Shown piece by piece: positions 52,021 through 60,555 of a stretch of 64,000 bases of DNA. The translations under genes and the position numbers were made by a program. A model generated the notes under the pieces. That model had not been told where the DNA came from. It did no database searches and worked only from the letters and a program-made list of their open reading frames with translations. Location of the stretch: the NCBI RefSeq assembly GCF_013170845.1, contig NZ_CP033367.1, positions 930,001 through 994,000 on the forward strand. Reading direction: 5' to 3'. Position 1 is the first letter of the stretch. Every line of letters begins with the position of its first letter. The stretch is from Mesorhizobium loti R88b. GTDB lineage: Bacteria; Pseudomonadota; Alphaproteobacteria; Rhizobiales; Rhizobiaceae.

Positions 52021-52051
52021 GGAGCCAACAGGCGCTGTCGTCTCGATCAAA

Positions 52052-53239
52052 TCAGCGTGGCGCGCCGGATAGCTGGGAGGAACGAACAATCTGCCTGGCG
52101 ATCGCCTTGCCCAGTATGCCGGCATTGGCGAAGCAGCCGCGGATGCTCGGCCGCATGCCGGTGAACCACAGGCCGGGCAGTTTCGGATCGCCTTCGCCGC
52201 CATTGAAGAGCGGAACACCCTTGCTGTCGAGCACGCCGAGATTGCCGACCATGCGCTCCAGCCCGGTACGGTAGCCCGTCGCGGCGATGACGATATCGGG
52301 ATCGATCAGGCTGCCATTGGCCAGGATCACGCCGTCGCGGCTGAATTCCCGTATCGCCGGCACGACGGTGATCTTGCCCGATTTGATGGCGTCGACGGCG
52401 CCATCGTCGGCGGCGATCGCGGTGTAATCCGTGGTCAGGCGGCTCGCACCACCGGCAGGTGCCGGGGGCATGCCGAATTTGGTCAGATCGCCGAAAACCA
52501 GCCGCTGCGCTGCCGTGATCACGGCATCGGCCACTCGTAGCGGCAAACGCGCCGTGAGCGGCGACAGCCGGTGAACGGCAATCTGGCCGATACGCTTGGG
52601 CAAGATGGCCGGGCCGCTGCGGGCCGACAGCCAGATGGCGGCGGTGTCGACGCCCGCCAGATGATTGAGGGCATCGAACCCCGAATTGCCGGCCCCGACG
52701 ACCAGCACCTTCTTGCCGGCATAGGCCTTGGCGTCGCCAAAATCGGCCGAGTGGATGATCTGTCCCGCAAACGCCTGCGTGCCCTTCCACAGCGGCGTGA
52801 AGGGCTCCTTGTCGCGGCCGGTGGCAACAATGACATGACGTGCCAGGCGCGAGCCGGCGCTGGTGCGCACGGCCCAGTGATCGCCCCTGAACACGATGGT
52901 CTCGACCGCAACGCCAAACTCCACCGGCAGCCGGTTCGCCTCCTTGAAATCATTCATGTGTCGGATGACGATGTTCCTGTGCGGAAAGGCAGGGGTGTCC
53001 CCGGGATAGGCAAGGCCAGGCAGGCCAGAGAGATCGCGATGGGTGTTGAGATGCAGCTGCTGGTGCCGCCGATGCCAGGGCTCGGCCAGCCGGCTTTCCT
53101 TTTCCAGAATCGCCACCGGCACGCCGGCCTTCATCAAAGCCTGCGCGACAGCCAGTCCGGCAGCGCCGGCGCCAATGACGATCGCCGGCTCGACCGCCAC
53201 CAACTGCTCCACCATCGGTCTGGTCGTCGTATCAGCCAT
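52052..53239 (-). CDS. NAD(P)/FAD-dependent monooxygenase (FMO/YUCCA-like)
   Basis: 395 residues with two Rossmann dinucleotide folds: FAD site VIGAGAAGLA (GAGAAG, 23-28) and NADPH site VVGAGNSGFDA (182-187). The FAD-domain ATGRDKEPFTP and late IVIAATGYRTG are typical of flavin-containing monooxygenases. Substrates could include aromatic amines, sulfides or aldehydes/ketones (Baeyer-Villiger-like); auxin-type chemistry is only a family possibility. It stands alone, with no visible operator. Confidence 0.9.
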   Translation of the reverse strand: MADTTTRPMVEQLVAVEPAIVIGAGAAGLAVAQALMKAGVPVAILEKESRLAEPWHRRHQQLHLNTHRDLSGLPGLAYPGDTPAFPHRNIVIRHMNDFKEANRLPVEFGVAVETIVFRGDHWAVRTSAGSRLARHVIVATGRDKEPFTPLWKGTQAFAGQIIHSADFGDAKAYAGKKVLVVGAGNSGFDALNHLAGVDTAAIWLSARSGPAILPKRIGQIAVHRLSPLTARLPLRVADAVITAAQRLVFGDLTKFGMPPAPAGGASRLTTDYTAIAADDGAVDAIKSGKITVVPAIREFSRDGVILANGSLIDPDIVIAATGYRTGLERMVGNLGVLDSKGVPLFNGGEGDPKLPGLWFTGMRPSIRGCFANAGILGKAIARQIVRSSQLSGAPR

Positions 53240-53676
53240 TCACTCTCAAATCCCATCAAACCGCCGCGCATCCCGCAAGGCTCGCAGCACGCTGTAACCG
53301 TTTGATCGCGCGCAGACCCCACGGCAATCGGTGCCGATTGCCAGAGCCCTGCGCCGGCCGCAGCTGCGCACCAGGGCATTGCGCCGCCCAGCGGCAACGA
53401 CTCCCATCGCGGAAATGCGCCCAAACAACGACATCAAGCGGATTGCCCGCTTCTGTCCGAAACCATCCAGTCCTATATGGCATATCAGCGGCATCGGCGA
53501 TAATAGGTCGCGGCAATGTGATTGATTCGAGCCGCGGGGGCTGGCGGGTCTCGATACCGACGCGGGAATTCGAAACCGGCAACCGTTTTCGGCTTCCCGC
53601 GAAAAATAAGACGCCGTGGCGCGTCTTGCGTGCCGGAAGGCATGTCGCGTCACAGACGGCACGCGGAATCTCGACC
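53240..53676. other. 437-bp interval without a supported gene
   Basis: All open frames here look like composition artefacts. A 7-bp inverted repeat (AAGACGC ... GCGTCTT, 53608-53627) lies 50 bp before the DUF2156 start and could be regulatory or fortuitous. I see no RNA gene, terminator with a T-run or mobile-element end. Confidence 0.5.
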
Positions 53677-54714
53677 ATGGCCTCCTTGCGGATCTATTTC
53701 GACAAAATCCTCGAGGGCGCCTCGCCCAAGGTCGAGCGCCAAGCGCTGACGCATGTTGAACGGCTGGCGCTGGTGCGCCGCCATGGCGACTTCTCGCTCG
53801 CCTATTCCACCGCCGTGCAGCACAAGCTGTCCTATTTCGGCGACGCCGACGGCTACATCGCCTTCGGCACCAAGATGAAACATCATTTCGCGCTTGGCGA
53901 CCCGGTGGCGGCGCCGGGGAAGCGAGCCGACTACATCAGGCGCTTTGTCGACAGTGCCCGCAACCCGTGGTTCGTTCAGATCGGCGAAGAGACCGCGCGC
54001 GTGCTGGCCGGGCTCGGCTACAAGGTCAACCGGCTGGGTATCGACACAAGCCTTGCCTTGCCCGAGCACGATTTTTCCGGCAAGCGCAACGAGACCGTGC
54101 GCTATTCCGAACGCTGGCTGCTCAAGAAGGGTTTTTCGTTCGAAGAGGACAAGCGGACGGTCTTCCTCGACGAGATCGCGCGGCTTTCCCAAAATTGGCG
54201 TAGCGACCGCATCGTCAAGCGCTGGGAGATGGGCTTTCTCAACCGCCCGTTTTACGAGCAGCTCGGCACCGACATGCGCCGCTTCGTCCTGCATGGCCCC
54301 GATGGCGAGCTGATCGCCTTGCTCGATTTCGACCCGCTTTTTCGCGACGGCGAGGTCATTGGCTACACCACCGCCTTCAAGCGCAAGCATATCGACGCCT
54401 CGCCGCATGCCGAGATCGGCCTGACCAAATACGCCGTCGACCGTTTTCGCGAGGAAGGCATATCGGTGGTCACGCTTGGCCTGTCGCCCATGCTCGACAT
54501 CGGACCGAGCGGATTTGCCGAAAGCGATTTCTGGCGCAATGCGTTCCAGCGCGCCTACGACTCGCCCTGGATCAACCGCCGCAGGTTCAATTTGCAGGGT
54601 CAGGCGGCGTTCAAGCGCCGTTTCCACGGTGTGGAGGAACCGGTCTACATCGCCTTTCGCGAAGGAACCTATATCGAGATGCTGGGGTTGCTGCGGCTGG
54701 TCAAGGCGATTTAG
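53677..54714 (+). CDS. DUF2156/phosphatidylglycerol lysyltransferase-domain protein
   Basis: 345 residues from the ATG at 53677; the longer frame from 53302 reads through unlikely sequence. The protein corresponds to the soluble GNAT-like C-terminal domain of MprF, which transfers aminoacyl groups to lipids: AYSTAVQHKLSYFGDADGYIAF, HFALGDPVAAPG, FALGxxPM-like VTLGLSPMLD and SPWINRRRFNLQGQAAFKRRF. The membrane flippase half is absent, so it may act with a separate membrane partner or on other acceptors. Convergent with the ABC operon. Confidence 0.85.
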   Translation: MASLRIYFDKILEGASPKVERQALTHVERLALVRRHGDFSLAYSTAVQHKLSYFGDADGYIAFGTKMKHHFALGDPVAAPGKRADYIRRFVDSARNPWFVQIGEETARVLAGLGYKVNRLGIDTSLALPEHDFSGKRNETVRYSERWLLKKGFSFEEDKRTVFLDEIARLSQNWRSDRIVKRWEMGFLNRPFYEQLGTDMRRFVLHGPDGELIALLDFDPLFRDGEVIGYTTAFKRKHIDASPHAEIGLTKYAVDRFREEGISVVTLGLSPMLDIGPSGFAESDFWRNAFQRAYDSPWINRRRFNLQGQAAFKRRFHGVEEPVYIAFREGTYIEMLGLLRLVKAI

Positions 54715-54745
54715 ATCGGCCGCGTTTCCGGGCGCCTTCGCCGCG

Positions 54746-55507
54746 TCAGTTGCGCAGCCGATAACCGGTCCGGAATATCCAGGCGACGATGGCGATGCAG
54801 ACGGCAAGGAAAACCAGCGTCATGCCGAGGCTGATGCCGACCGAGACGTCGGACTTGCCATAAAAACTCCAGCGGAAGCCGCTGATCAGATAGACGACCG
54901 GGTTGAACAACGTGATCGTCTTCCAGATGCCGGGCAGCATGTTGATCGAATAGAAGCTGCCGCCGAGGAAGGTCAGCGGCGTGATGATCAAAAGCGGCAC
55001 CAGCTGGAGCTGCTCGAAGCTTTTCGCCCAGATGCCGATGATGAAGCCGAACAGGCTGAAGGTCACCGCCGTCAGCACCAGGAAGGCGACCATCCAGAAC
55101 GGATGCAGGATGGTGAGCGGCACGAACAGCGAGGCGGTGGCCAGGATGATCAGGCCGAGAATGATCGACTTGGTGGCGGCACCGCCGACATAGGCGATGA
55201 CGATCTCCAGATAGGAGACCGGCGCCGACAAGAGCTCGTAGATCGAGCCGACGAATTTCGGGAAATAGATGGCGAAGGAGGCGTTGGAGATCGACTGCGT
55301 CAACAGCGACAGCATGATCAGCCCCGGCACGATAAAGGCGCCGTAGCTGATGCCGTCGATCTCGGTTATGCGCGAGCCGATGGCCGAACCGAAGACGACG
55401 AAATACAGCGATGTCGAGATGACCGGCGAGACAATGCTCTGCAGCACGGTGCGAAACGCACGCGCCATTTCCATCCGGTAGATCGCCCATACCGCGCGCA
55501 GGTTCAT
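54746..55507 (-). CDS. ABC-2 type export permease (YadH-like)
   Basis: 253 residues with six membrane helices and the ABC-2 motif [16 protein letters not shown] near the end, plus [16 protein letters not shown]. Close in type to E. coli YadH, partner of YadG. Substrate unknown (lipid, polysaccharide or drug). It overlaps the ATPase gene stop by 4 nt. Confidence 0.93.
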   Translation of the reverse strand: MNLRAVWAIYRMEMARAFRTVLQSIVSPVISTSLYFVVFGSAIGSRITEIDGISYGAFIVPGLIMLSLLTQSISNASFAIYFPKFVGSIYELLSAPVSYLEIVIAYVGGAATKSIILGLIILATASLFVPLTILHPFWMVAFLVLTAVTFSLFGFIIGIWAKSFEQLQLVPLLIITPLTFLGGSFYSINMLPGIWKTITLFNPVVYLISGFRWSFYGKSDVSVGISLGMTLVFLAVCIAIVAWIFRTGYRLRN

Positions 55508-56430
55508 GCGTCTCTCCTCACCAGGTTGACGAAGATCTCCTCGAGCGAGCTGTTTTGCGTGTCGATGTCGCGGAACTGGATGCCTGATGCCTCGAGGTCG
55601 CGGATCAGCGAGGCGACGCCCGGCCGCTCGGCCTGGTTGTCATAGGTGTAGGTCAGCTGCCCGCCATCGGGCGACAGCTCCAGCGCGTAGCGCGAAAGAG
55701 CTTCCGGTATGGCTGTCAGCGGATTGCGCAGTTCCAGCACCAGCCGCTTGCGGCCGAGCTTGCGCATCAGCTCGGCCTTGTTTTCGACGAGGATGATCTC
55801 GCCGCGGTTGATGACGCCGACGCGGTCGGCCATCGCCTCGGCTTCCTCGATGTAATGGGTGGTGAGGATGATGGTGACGCCATCCTCGCGCAGCCTGCGC
55901 ACCATTTCCCACATGTCCTGGCGCAACTCGACGTCGACGCCGGCGGTCGGCTCGTCGAGGAACAGGATGCGCGGCTCATGCGACAGCGCCTTGGCAATCA
56001 TCAGCCTGCGCTTCATGCCGCCCGACAGCGTGATCGCCTTGGCGTCCTTCTTGTCCCACAGCGAGAGGTCGCGCAGGACCTTCTCGACAAAGGCCGGGTT
56101 GGCCGGCTTGCCGAACAGGCCGCGGCTGTAGCTGACGGTTGCCCAGACACTCTCGAAGGCGTCGATGGTCAATTCCTGCGGCACCAGGCCGATCAGGCTG
56201 CGCGCGGCGCGGTAATCCTTGTTGATGTCGTGGCCGTCGACGGTGACGGTGCCCGACGAGCGGTTGACGATGCCGCAGACGATCGAGATCAGCGTCGTCT
56301 TGCCGGCGCCGTTCGGGCCGAGCAGCGCGAAGATCTCGCCGCGCTGGATGTCGAGATTGACTTCCTTGAGCGCGGTGAAGCCGGTGGCATAGGTCTTGGA
56401 GACCCCGGAAATGGACAGAATGGAGGGCAT
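55504..56430 (-). CDS. ABC exporter ATP-binding protein (YadG-like)
   Basis: 308 residues from [20 protein letters not shown] at 56430; the frame extends upstream but that part is not conserved. Walker A is GPNGAGKT, signature LSGGMKRR, Walker B ILFLDEP, and H-loop [11 protein letters not shown]-terminal accessory region of about 80 residues follows. With the permease it forms a complete two-gene exporter; no adaptor or regulator is attached. Confidence 0.93.
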   Translation of the reverse strand: MPSILSISGVSKTYATGFTALKEVNLDIQRGEIFALLGPNGAGKTTLISIVCGIVNRSSGTVTVDGHDINKDYRAARSLIGLVPQELTIDAFESVWATVSYSRGLFGKPANPAFVEKVLRDLSLWDKKDAKAITLSGGMKRRLMIAKALSHEPRILFLDEPTAGVDVELRQDMWEMVRRLREDGVTIILTTHYIEEAEAMADRVGVINRGEIILVENKAELMRKLGRKRLVLELRNPLTAIPEALSRYALELSPDGGQLTYTYDNQAERPGVASLIRDLEASGIQFRDIDTQNSSLEEIFVNLVRRDA

Positions 56431-56539
56431 GGCTGAAAACGACTGCCTGAAAGAGGTCCCCTGATATAGGCCGAATGTCGTTCCATGCAACCGGAAGTCA
56501 ACGGTGCTGCTGACAGCTCTCGACACACGGTGCGTGCCG

Positions 56540-57496
56540 CTAGCCCAGCGCAAACACGGTGCGCCTGGTGCTGTCATCCCTGGCCCATGCCTGTTCGACA
56601 TCCGCCAGGGGCACCGGCGTGGTGGCGATTTGAAGACCGGCCGGGACCACGGCGCGCAGCAGGTCGCCGGTGCAGGCGATGAAGCGGTCAAGAGGGACGC
56701 TGCCGATGCCGCTGCCCATCAATGTAATGGCCGACGATCGAAGCACGGCGCTTGGCAGCTTTATATCGGACCCACTGACGGCGCCGATCTGGACGAAGCG
56801 GACCGGCACGGCATCAGGGCTGGCCTTGGCGGCGGTGATCAGCAGGTGTTCGGCGCTGCTGCCCCAGAGATAGTCGATGACGACATCGACGCCGTCCTTG
56901 AATTGCCGCTTGAAATTTTCCTCAAGAGCTACCCCGTTTTCGATGAGGGGTATCGTCACATCGGCGCCAAGTGCCGAGACCGCATCGAGTGCCGCTGCGT
57001 TGCGGGCGGTGGCGATGATTTTCCTCGCACCGAGATGCCTGGCGATCTGGACGGCGAGGCGCCCCGCCGTACCGGTGGCGCCGTTGACCAGCACGGCTTC
57101 GCCCGGCTCCAGCTTCGCCCGCTCGGTAAAGGCGGCCCATGATGACATGCCGGGATTGGCGATAGCCGCGGCGGTGATGTCGTCCAGCCCCTCGGGCAGC
57201 GCCACGCAATGCGCCTCGGGCACAACAGTGCGCTCCGCCATGCTGCCGTTGGGCGCCCTGGGCAGGGCGAAATAGACCTTGCGGCCGTCGTCGAGCCGGC
57301 CGACGCCATCGATGCCGACGACGAAGGGGAACTGACCGGACGAACTGTAATGCGAGCCCGAGGCGCGGCTCTTGACGACATGGCTGATGGCGGCGGCGGT
57401 GACCGTGACTAAGGTTTCGCCCGGCGCCGGAACCGGTTCGGGGAAATCGCCGTAGACCGGTGTTTGCCCGGCGCTCGAAACAATCGCGGCTTTCAT
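56540..57496 (-). CDS. Zinc-less MDR quinone oxidoreductase-like protein
   Basis: 318 residues in the medium-chain dehydrogenase fold with NADPH-binding [16 protein letters not shown] at about 136-151, but without the catalytic-zinc Cys/His set, so it belongs to the quinone/enoyl reductase branch. [12 protein letters not shown] and [12 protein letters not shown] are further typical stretches. It is divergent from a MarR gene with an operator-like repeat between, so quinone- or electrophile-responsive control is likely. Confidence 0.9.
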   Translation of the reverse strand: MKAAIVSSAGQTPVYGDFPEPVPAPGETLVTVTAAAISHVVKSRASGSHYSSSGQFPFVVGIDGVGRLDDGRKVYFALPRAPNGSMAERTVVPEAHCVALPEGLDDITAAAIANPGMSSWAAFTERAKLEPGEAVLVNGATGTAGRLAVQIARHLGARKIIATARNAAALDAVSALGADVTIPLIENGVALEENFKRQFKDGVDVVIDYLWGSSAEHLLITAAKASPDAVPVRFVQIGAVSGSDIKLPSAVLRSSAITLMGSGIGSVPLDRFIACTGDLLRAVVPAGLQIATTPVPLADVEQAWARDDSTRRTVFALG

Positions 57497-57523
57497 GGTG
57501 GTTTGCCTTTCTAGCTCTCATAT

Positions 57524-57542
57524 TATGTGTATAATGCACATA
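57524..57542. promoter_or_regulatory. Operator-like inverted repeat, oxidoreductase/MarR gap
   Basis: Arms TATGTG (57524-57529) and CACATA (57537-57542) flank TATAATG. It occupies the centre of the 60-bp gap between the divergent starts, as expected for MarR autoregulation; TATAAT may also be a -10 box. Confidence 0.65.
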
Positions 57543-57556
57543 TAAGGAGCCTTGGC

Positions 57557-58045
57557 ATGCCGTCAACAAAAAACGTGCAAAATACACATATCTCCGATCA
57601 GCTGCGGCAGATTCATAGCGCGGTGCTCGATATTGTCGGCCTGATGAACCGACCGCAGCGCGACGAGCTGCTGATCCAGGCGGCCGGCATTCCGCTCGAC
57701 CGGGCGCTGTTCCCGCTGCTCGTCGGCATCGAGCGTTTCGGGCCGATCGGCGTCGTCGAGATCGCCGACCGCGTCGGGCGCGACTACACGACCGTCAGCC
57801 GCCAGGTGGCCAAGCTGGAGAGCCTTGGTCTGGTGCAGCGTCAGGCAAGTAGCGCCGATCGGCGCGTGCGCGAGGCGGTGATCAGCCCGAAAGGCAAGGC
57901 TATGACCGACCTCGTCGATACAGCACGCGAAAAAATCGGCCGCACCATTTTCGAGACCTGGGAGGCACGCGACGTCGAAGAGCTGGTGCGCCTGATGCGC
58001 AAATTCGCGGATGCGCTTGGCGCGGTGCCGGAGACCAATGCTTAG
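57557..58045 (+). CDS. MarR-family regulator
   Basis: 162 residues from the ATG at 57557 with AAGGAG upstream (an earlier ATG at 57527 overlaps the operator). The winged helix at about 45-115 includes IGVVEIADRVGRDYTTVSRQ, VAKLESLGLVQRQAS and DRRVREAVISPKG. It probably represses itself and the divergent oxidoreductase and is released by a quinone-like ligand (family knowledge). The cioA gene begins 117 bp downstream but is probably separate. Confidence 0.92.
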   Translation: MPSTKNVQNTHISDQLRQIHSAVLDIVGLMNRPQRDELLIQAAGIPLDRALFPLLVGIERFGPIGVVEIADRVGRDYTTVSRQVAKLESLGLVQRQASSADRRVREAVISPKGKAMTDLVDTAREKIGRTIFETWEARDVEELVRLMRKFADALGAVPETNA

Positions 58046-58162
58046 GCGGCGTATGAACCGGTAAAATTGTCCTGTGGCGTTCAGCCTCGCGGCAGGACGC
58101 CGCTTTGACCTGAACCCGCTTCGGGCCTATCCTCCGCCAGTACTTAGCAGCCGGAGCCCGCC

Positions 58163-59524
58163 ATGGACCCGCTCATACTGTCGCGCATGCAGTTCGGCGC
58201 GAATATTTCGTTTCATATTCTGTTTCCAACGATCACCATTGCCCTTGGCTGGGTGCTGCTTTTCTTCAAGCTGCGCTACAACGCGACCAACGACTCCGCC
58301 TGGATGCGCGCCTATTTCACCTGGGTGAAGGTGTTCGCGCTGTCCTTCGCCATGGGCGTGGTGTCGGGCGTCACCATGAGCTTCCAGTTCGGCACCAACT
58401 GGCCGGGCTACATGGAAAAGGTCGGCAACATCGCCGGGCCGCTGCTGGCCTACGAGATCCTCACCGCCTTCTTCCTCGAGGCTGCTTTCCTCGGCATCAT
58501 GCTGTTCGGCTTTCGCCGCGTCTCCAACCGCGTGCACACGCTGGCGACGGTGCTGGTGGCCGGCGGCACCACCGTCTCGGCCTTCTGGATCATCGCGCTC
58601 AATTCCTGGATGCAGACGCCGGCCGGCTTCGAGATGCGCGATGGCGTGGCGCATGCCGTCGACTGGTGGGCAATCGTCTTCAACCCGTCGATGCCCTACC
58701 GGCTGGTGCATATGCTGCTCGCCTCCGGCCTGACGGTGTCGTTCCTGATATCAGGCCTGTCAGCGCTGCGTTATCTCTATGGCGACCGATCGGAATCGAT
58801 GTGGAAGGCGCTGCGCACCGGTGTCTTCACGGCGGCGGTGCTGATCCCGATCCAGATATTTGCCGGCGACCAGCATGGGCTGAACACGCTGGAACACCAG
58901 CCGCAGAAGATCGCCGCCATGGAGGCCAATTGGAACACCGGCCCCAACGTGCCGCTGGTTCTCTTTGCCTTGCCCGACGAGGCGGCCAAGGAAAACAGGT
59001 TCGAGATCGCCATTCCCGACGGCGCCAGCCTGGTGCTGCGGCACTCGACCAGCGGCGTCGTGCCGGGGCTGAACGATTTTCCAGGCAACCATCCGCCGGT
59101 CTTCCCACTGTTCTGGAGCTTCCGCATCATGGTCGGCACCGGCCTGCTGATGCTCGCCGTTTCGTGGTCGGCCGCCTTCTTCCTCAAGCGCCGGCACAGC
59201 CTGCCGAAGCCGCTCGCCATGCTGATGGTGCCGATGGCGCTGTCGGGTTGGCTGGCGACGCTGGCCGGCTGGTACACGACCGAGATCGGCCGCCAGCCCT
59301 GGCTGGTGACCGGCGTGCTGAAAACCGCCGACGCGGTCGGTCCGGTGGCCGGCAGCCATGTCGCGCTGACGCTTGCCATCTACCTCATTCTCTACGCGCT
59401 GTTGCTGATCGCCTATCTCGGCGTGCTGGTGCATCTGGCGCTGAAGGCGGCCAAGGATGGCGACACCTCGCCACTGCCCGGTGTCATGAAAGCAGCCATG
59501 TCGCAGCCGGCAGCTGGCGAGTAG
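58163..59524 (+). CDS. cioA: Cytochrome bd-type quinol oxidase subunit I (CioA)
   Basis: 453 residues with nine or so membrane helices. N-terminal SRMQFGANISFHILFP carries the heme-ligating His18; the central GDQHGLNTLEHQPQKIAAME follows the quinol-binding region, and WYTTEIGRQPW is the late conserved motif. The Q-loop is short, as in cyanide-insensitive CioA rather than E. coli-type CydA. The enzyme reduces oxygen without proton pumping, useful under low oxygen or respiratory stress. Followed 10 bp later by cioB. Confidence 0.94.
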   Translation: MDPLILSRMQFGANISFHILFPTITIALGWVLLFFKLRYNATNDSAWMRAYFTWVKVFALSFAMGVVSGVTMSFQFGTNWPGYMEKVGNIAGPLLAYEILTAFFLEAAFLGIMLFGFRRVSNRVHTLATVLVAGGTTVSAFWIIALNSWMQTPAGFEMRDGVAHAVDWWAIVFNPSMPYRLVHMLLASGLTVSFLISGLSALRYLYGDRSESMWKALRTGVFTAAVLIPIQIFAGDQHGLNTLEHQPQKIAAMEANWNTGPNVPLVLFALPDEAAKENRFEIAIPDGASLVLRHSTSGVVPGLNDFPGNHPPVFPLFWSFRIMVGTGLLMLAVSWSAAFFLKRRHSLPKPLAMLMVPMALSGWLATLAGWYTTEIGRQPWLVTGVLKTADAVGPVAGSHVALTLAIYLILYALLLIAYLGVLVHLALKAAKDGDTSPLPGVMKAAMSQPAAGE

Positions 59525-59534
59525 GAGAAGAAGA

Positions 59535-60539
59535 ATGACCTTCGACTGGCCAACCGCTCTCCCGCTGATCTTCGCCGGCCTGATGGGCCTCGCCATCCTC
59601 ATCTACGTCATCCTCGACGGTTTCGATCTCGGCATCGGCATTCTGTTCTCGGTCGCCGAAGATGCCGAGCAGGACACCATGATTGCAGCCATCGGCCCGT
59701 TCTGGGATGCCAACGAGACCTGGCTGGTGCTGGCCGTCGGCCTGCTGCTGGTCGCCTTTCCCCTGGCGCATGGCGTCATCCTGACCGCGCTCTACATTCC
59801 GGTCTTCGTGCTACTGGTCGGGCTGATCCTGCGCGGCGTCGCCTTCGACTTCCGCGCCAAGGTGCCGAGTGGCAAGAAACACCGCTGGAACCGCATTTTC
59901 TTCCTGGGCTCCGTCATCGCCTCGCTGGCGCAGGGCTATATGCTGGGTGTCTATGTGCTCGGCCTCGATGTCGGAATTGGCGGCATGGCGTTCGGCGCCT
60001 TGGTGGCGTTCTGCCTGGCCGCGGCCTACGCGGCGATGGGTGCTGCCTGGGTGATCTACAAGACCGAAGGCGCGTTGCAGAAGAAGGCGGTGCTCTGGCT
60101 GCGCACCGCGCTGGTGCTGACCGCGCTCGGCATGGCGGCGGTGTCGCTGGCGACGCCTTTTGCCAGCCCACGCATCTTCGCCAAATGGTTCGTCTGGCCG
60201 GAAATGCTCTATCTGTCGCCGCTGCCGATCCTGTCGGCGCTGCTGTTTTTCTGGCTGTGGCGGCAGACTTTCCATCTGCCCAAGCCCGACGATCGCCATG
60301 CGATCAGGCCGTTCCTGACGCTGGCCGCCATCTTCGCGCTCGGCTTTGCCGGCCTTGCCTGGTCGTTCTACCCGTTCGTGGTGCCCGACAGGCTGACCAT
60401 CTGGCAGGCGGCGTCCGCGACCGAAAGCCTGGCCATCATCCTGGCTGGCACCGTGGTCGTGCTGCCGGTCATCATCTTCTATTCCTTCTATGCCTACCGC
60501 GTGTTTGGCGGCAAGGCGACAGACCTGACTTACGACTGA
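59535..60539 (+). CDS. cioB: Cytochrome bd-type quinol oxidase subunit II (CioB)
   Basis: 334 residues with about eight to nine membrane helices and the subunit II opening ILIYVILDGFDLGIGIL, then GPFWDANETWLVLAVG and the late YSFYAYRVFGGKA. It stabilises the heme subunit and co-forms the oxidase. GGAGAAGA before the ATG gives efficient coupling to cioA. No cydX-like small ORF or cydCD genes were found nearby. Confidence 0.94.
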   Translation: MTFDWPTALPLIFAGLMGLAILIYVILDGFDLGIGILFSVAEDAEQDTMIAAIGPFWDANETWLVLAVGLLLVAFPLAHGVILTALYIPVFVLLVGLILRGVAFDFRAKVPSGKKHRWNRIFFLGSVIASLAQGYMLGVYVLGLDVGIGGMAFGALVAFCLAAAYAAMGAAWVIYKTEGALQKKAVLWLRTALVLTALGMAAVSLATPFASPRIFAKWFVWPEMLYLSPLPILSALLFFWLWRQTFHLPKPDDRHAIRPFLTLAAIFALGFAGLAWSFYPFVVPDRLTIWQAASATESLAIILAGTVVVLPVIIFYSFYAYRVFGGKATDLTYD

Positions 60540-60555
60540 GCCATCGCCAGCCGCC

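Noticed and set aside
53302..53676. A 125-codon N-terminal extension of the DUF2156 protein
   Set aside because: The extra sequence is Arg/Pro-rich, without membrane helices or family similarity; the conserved part begins at 53677.
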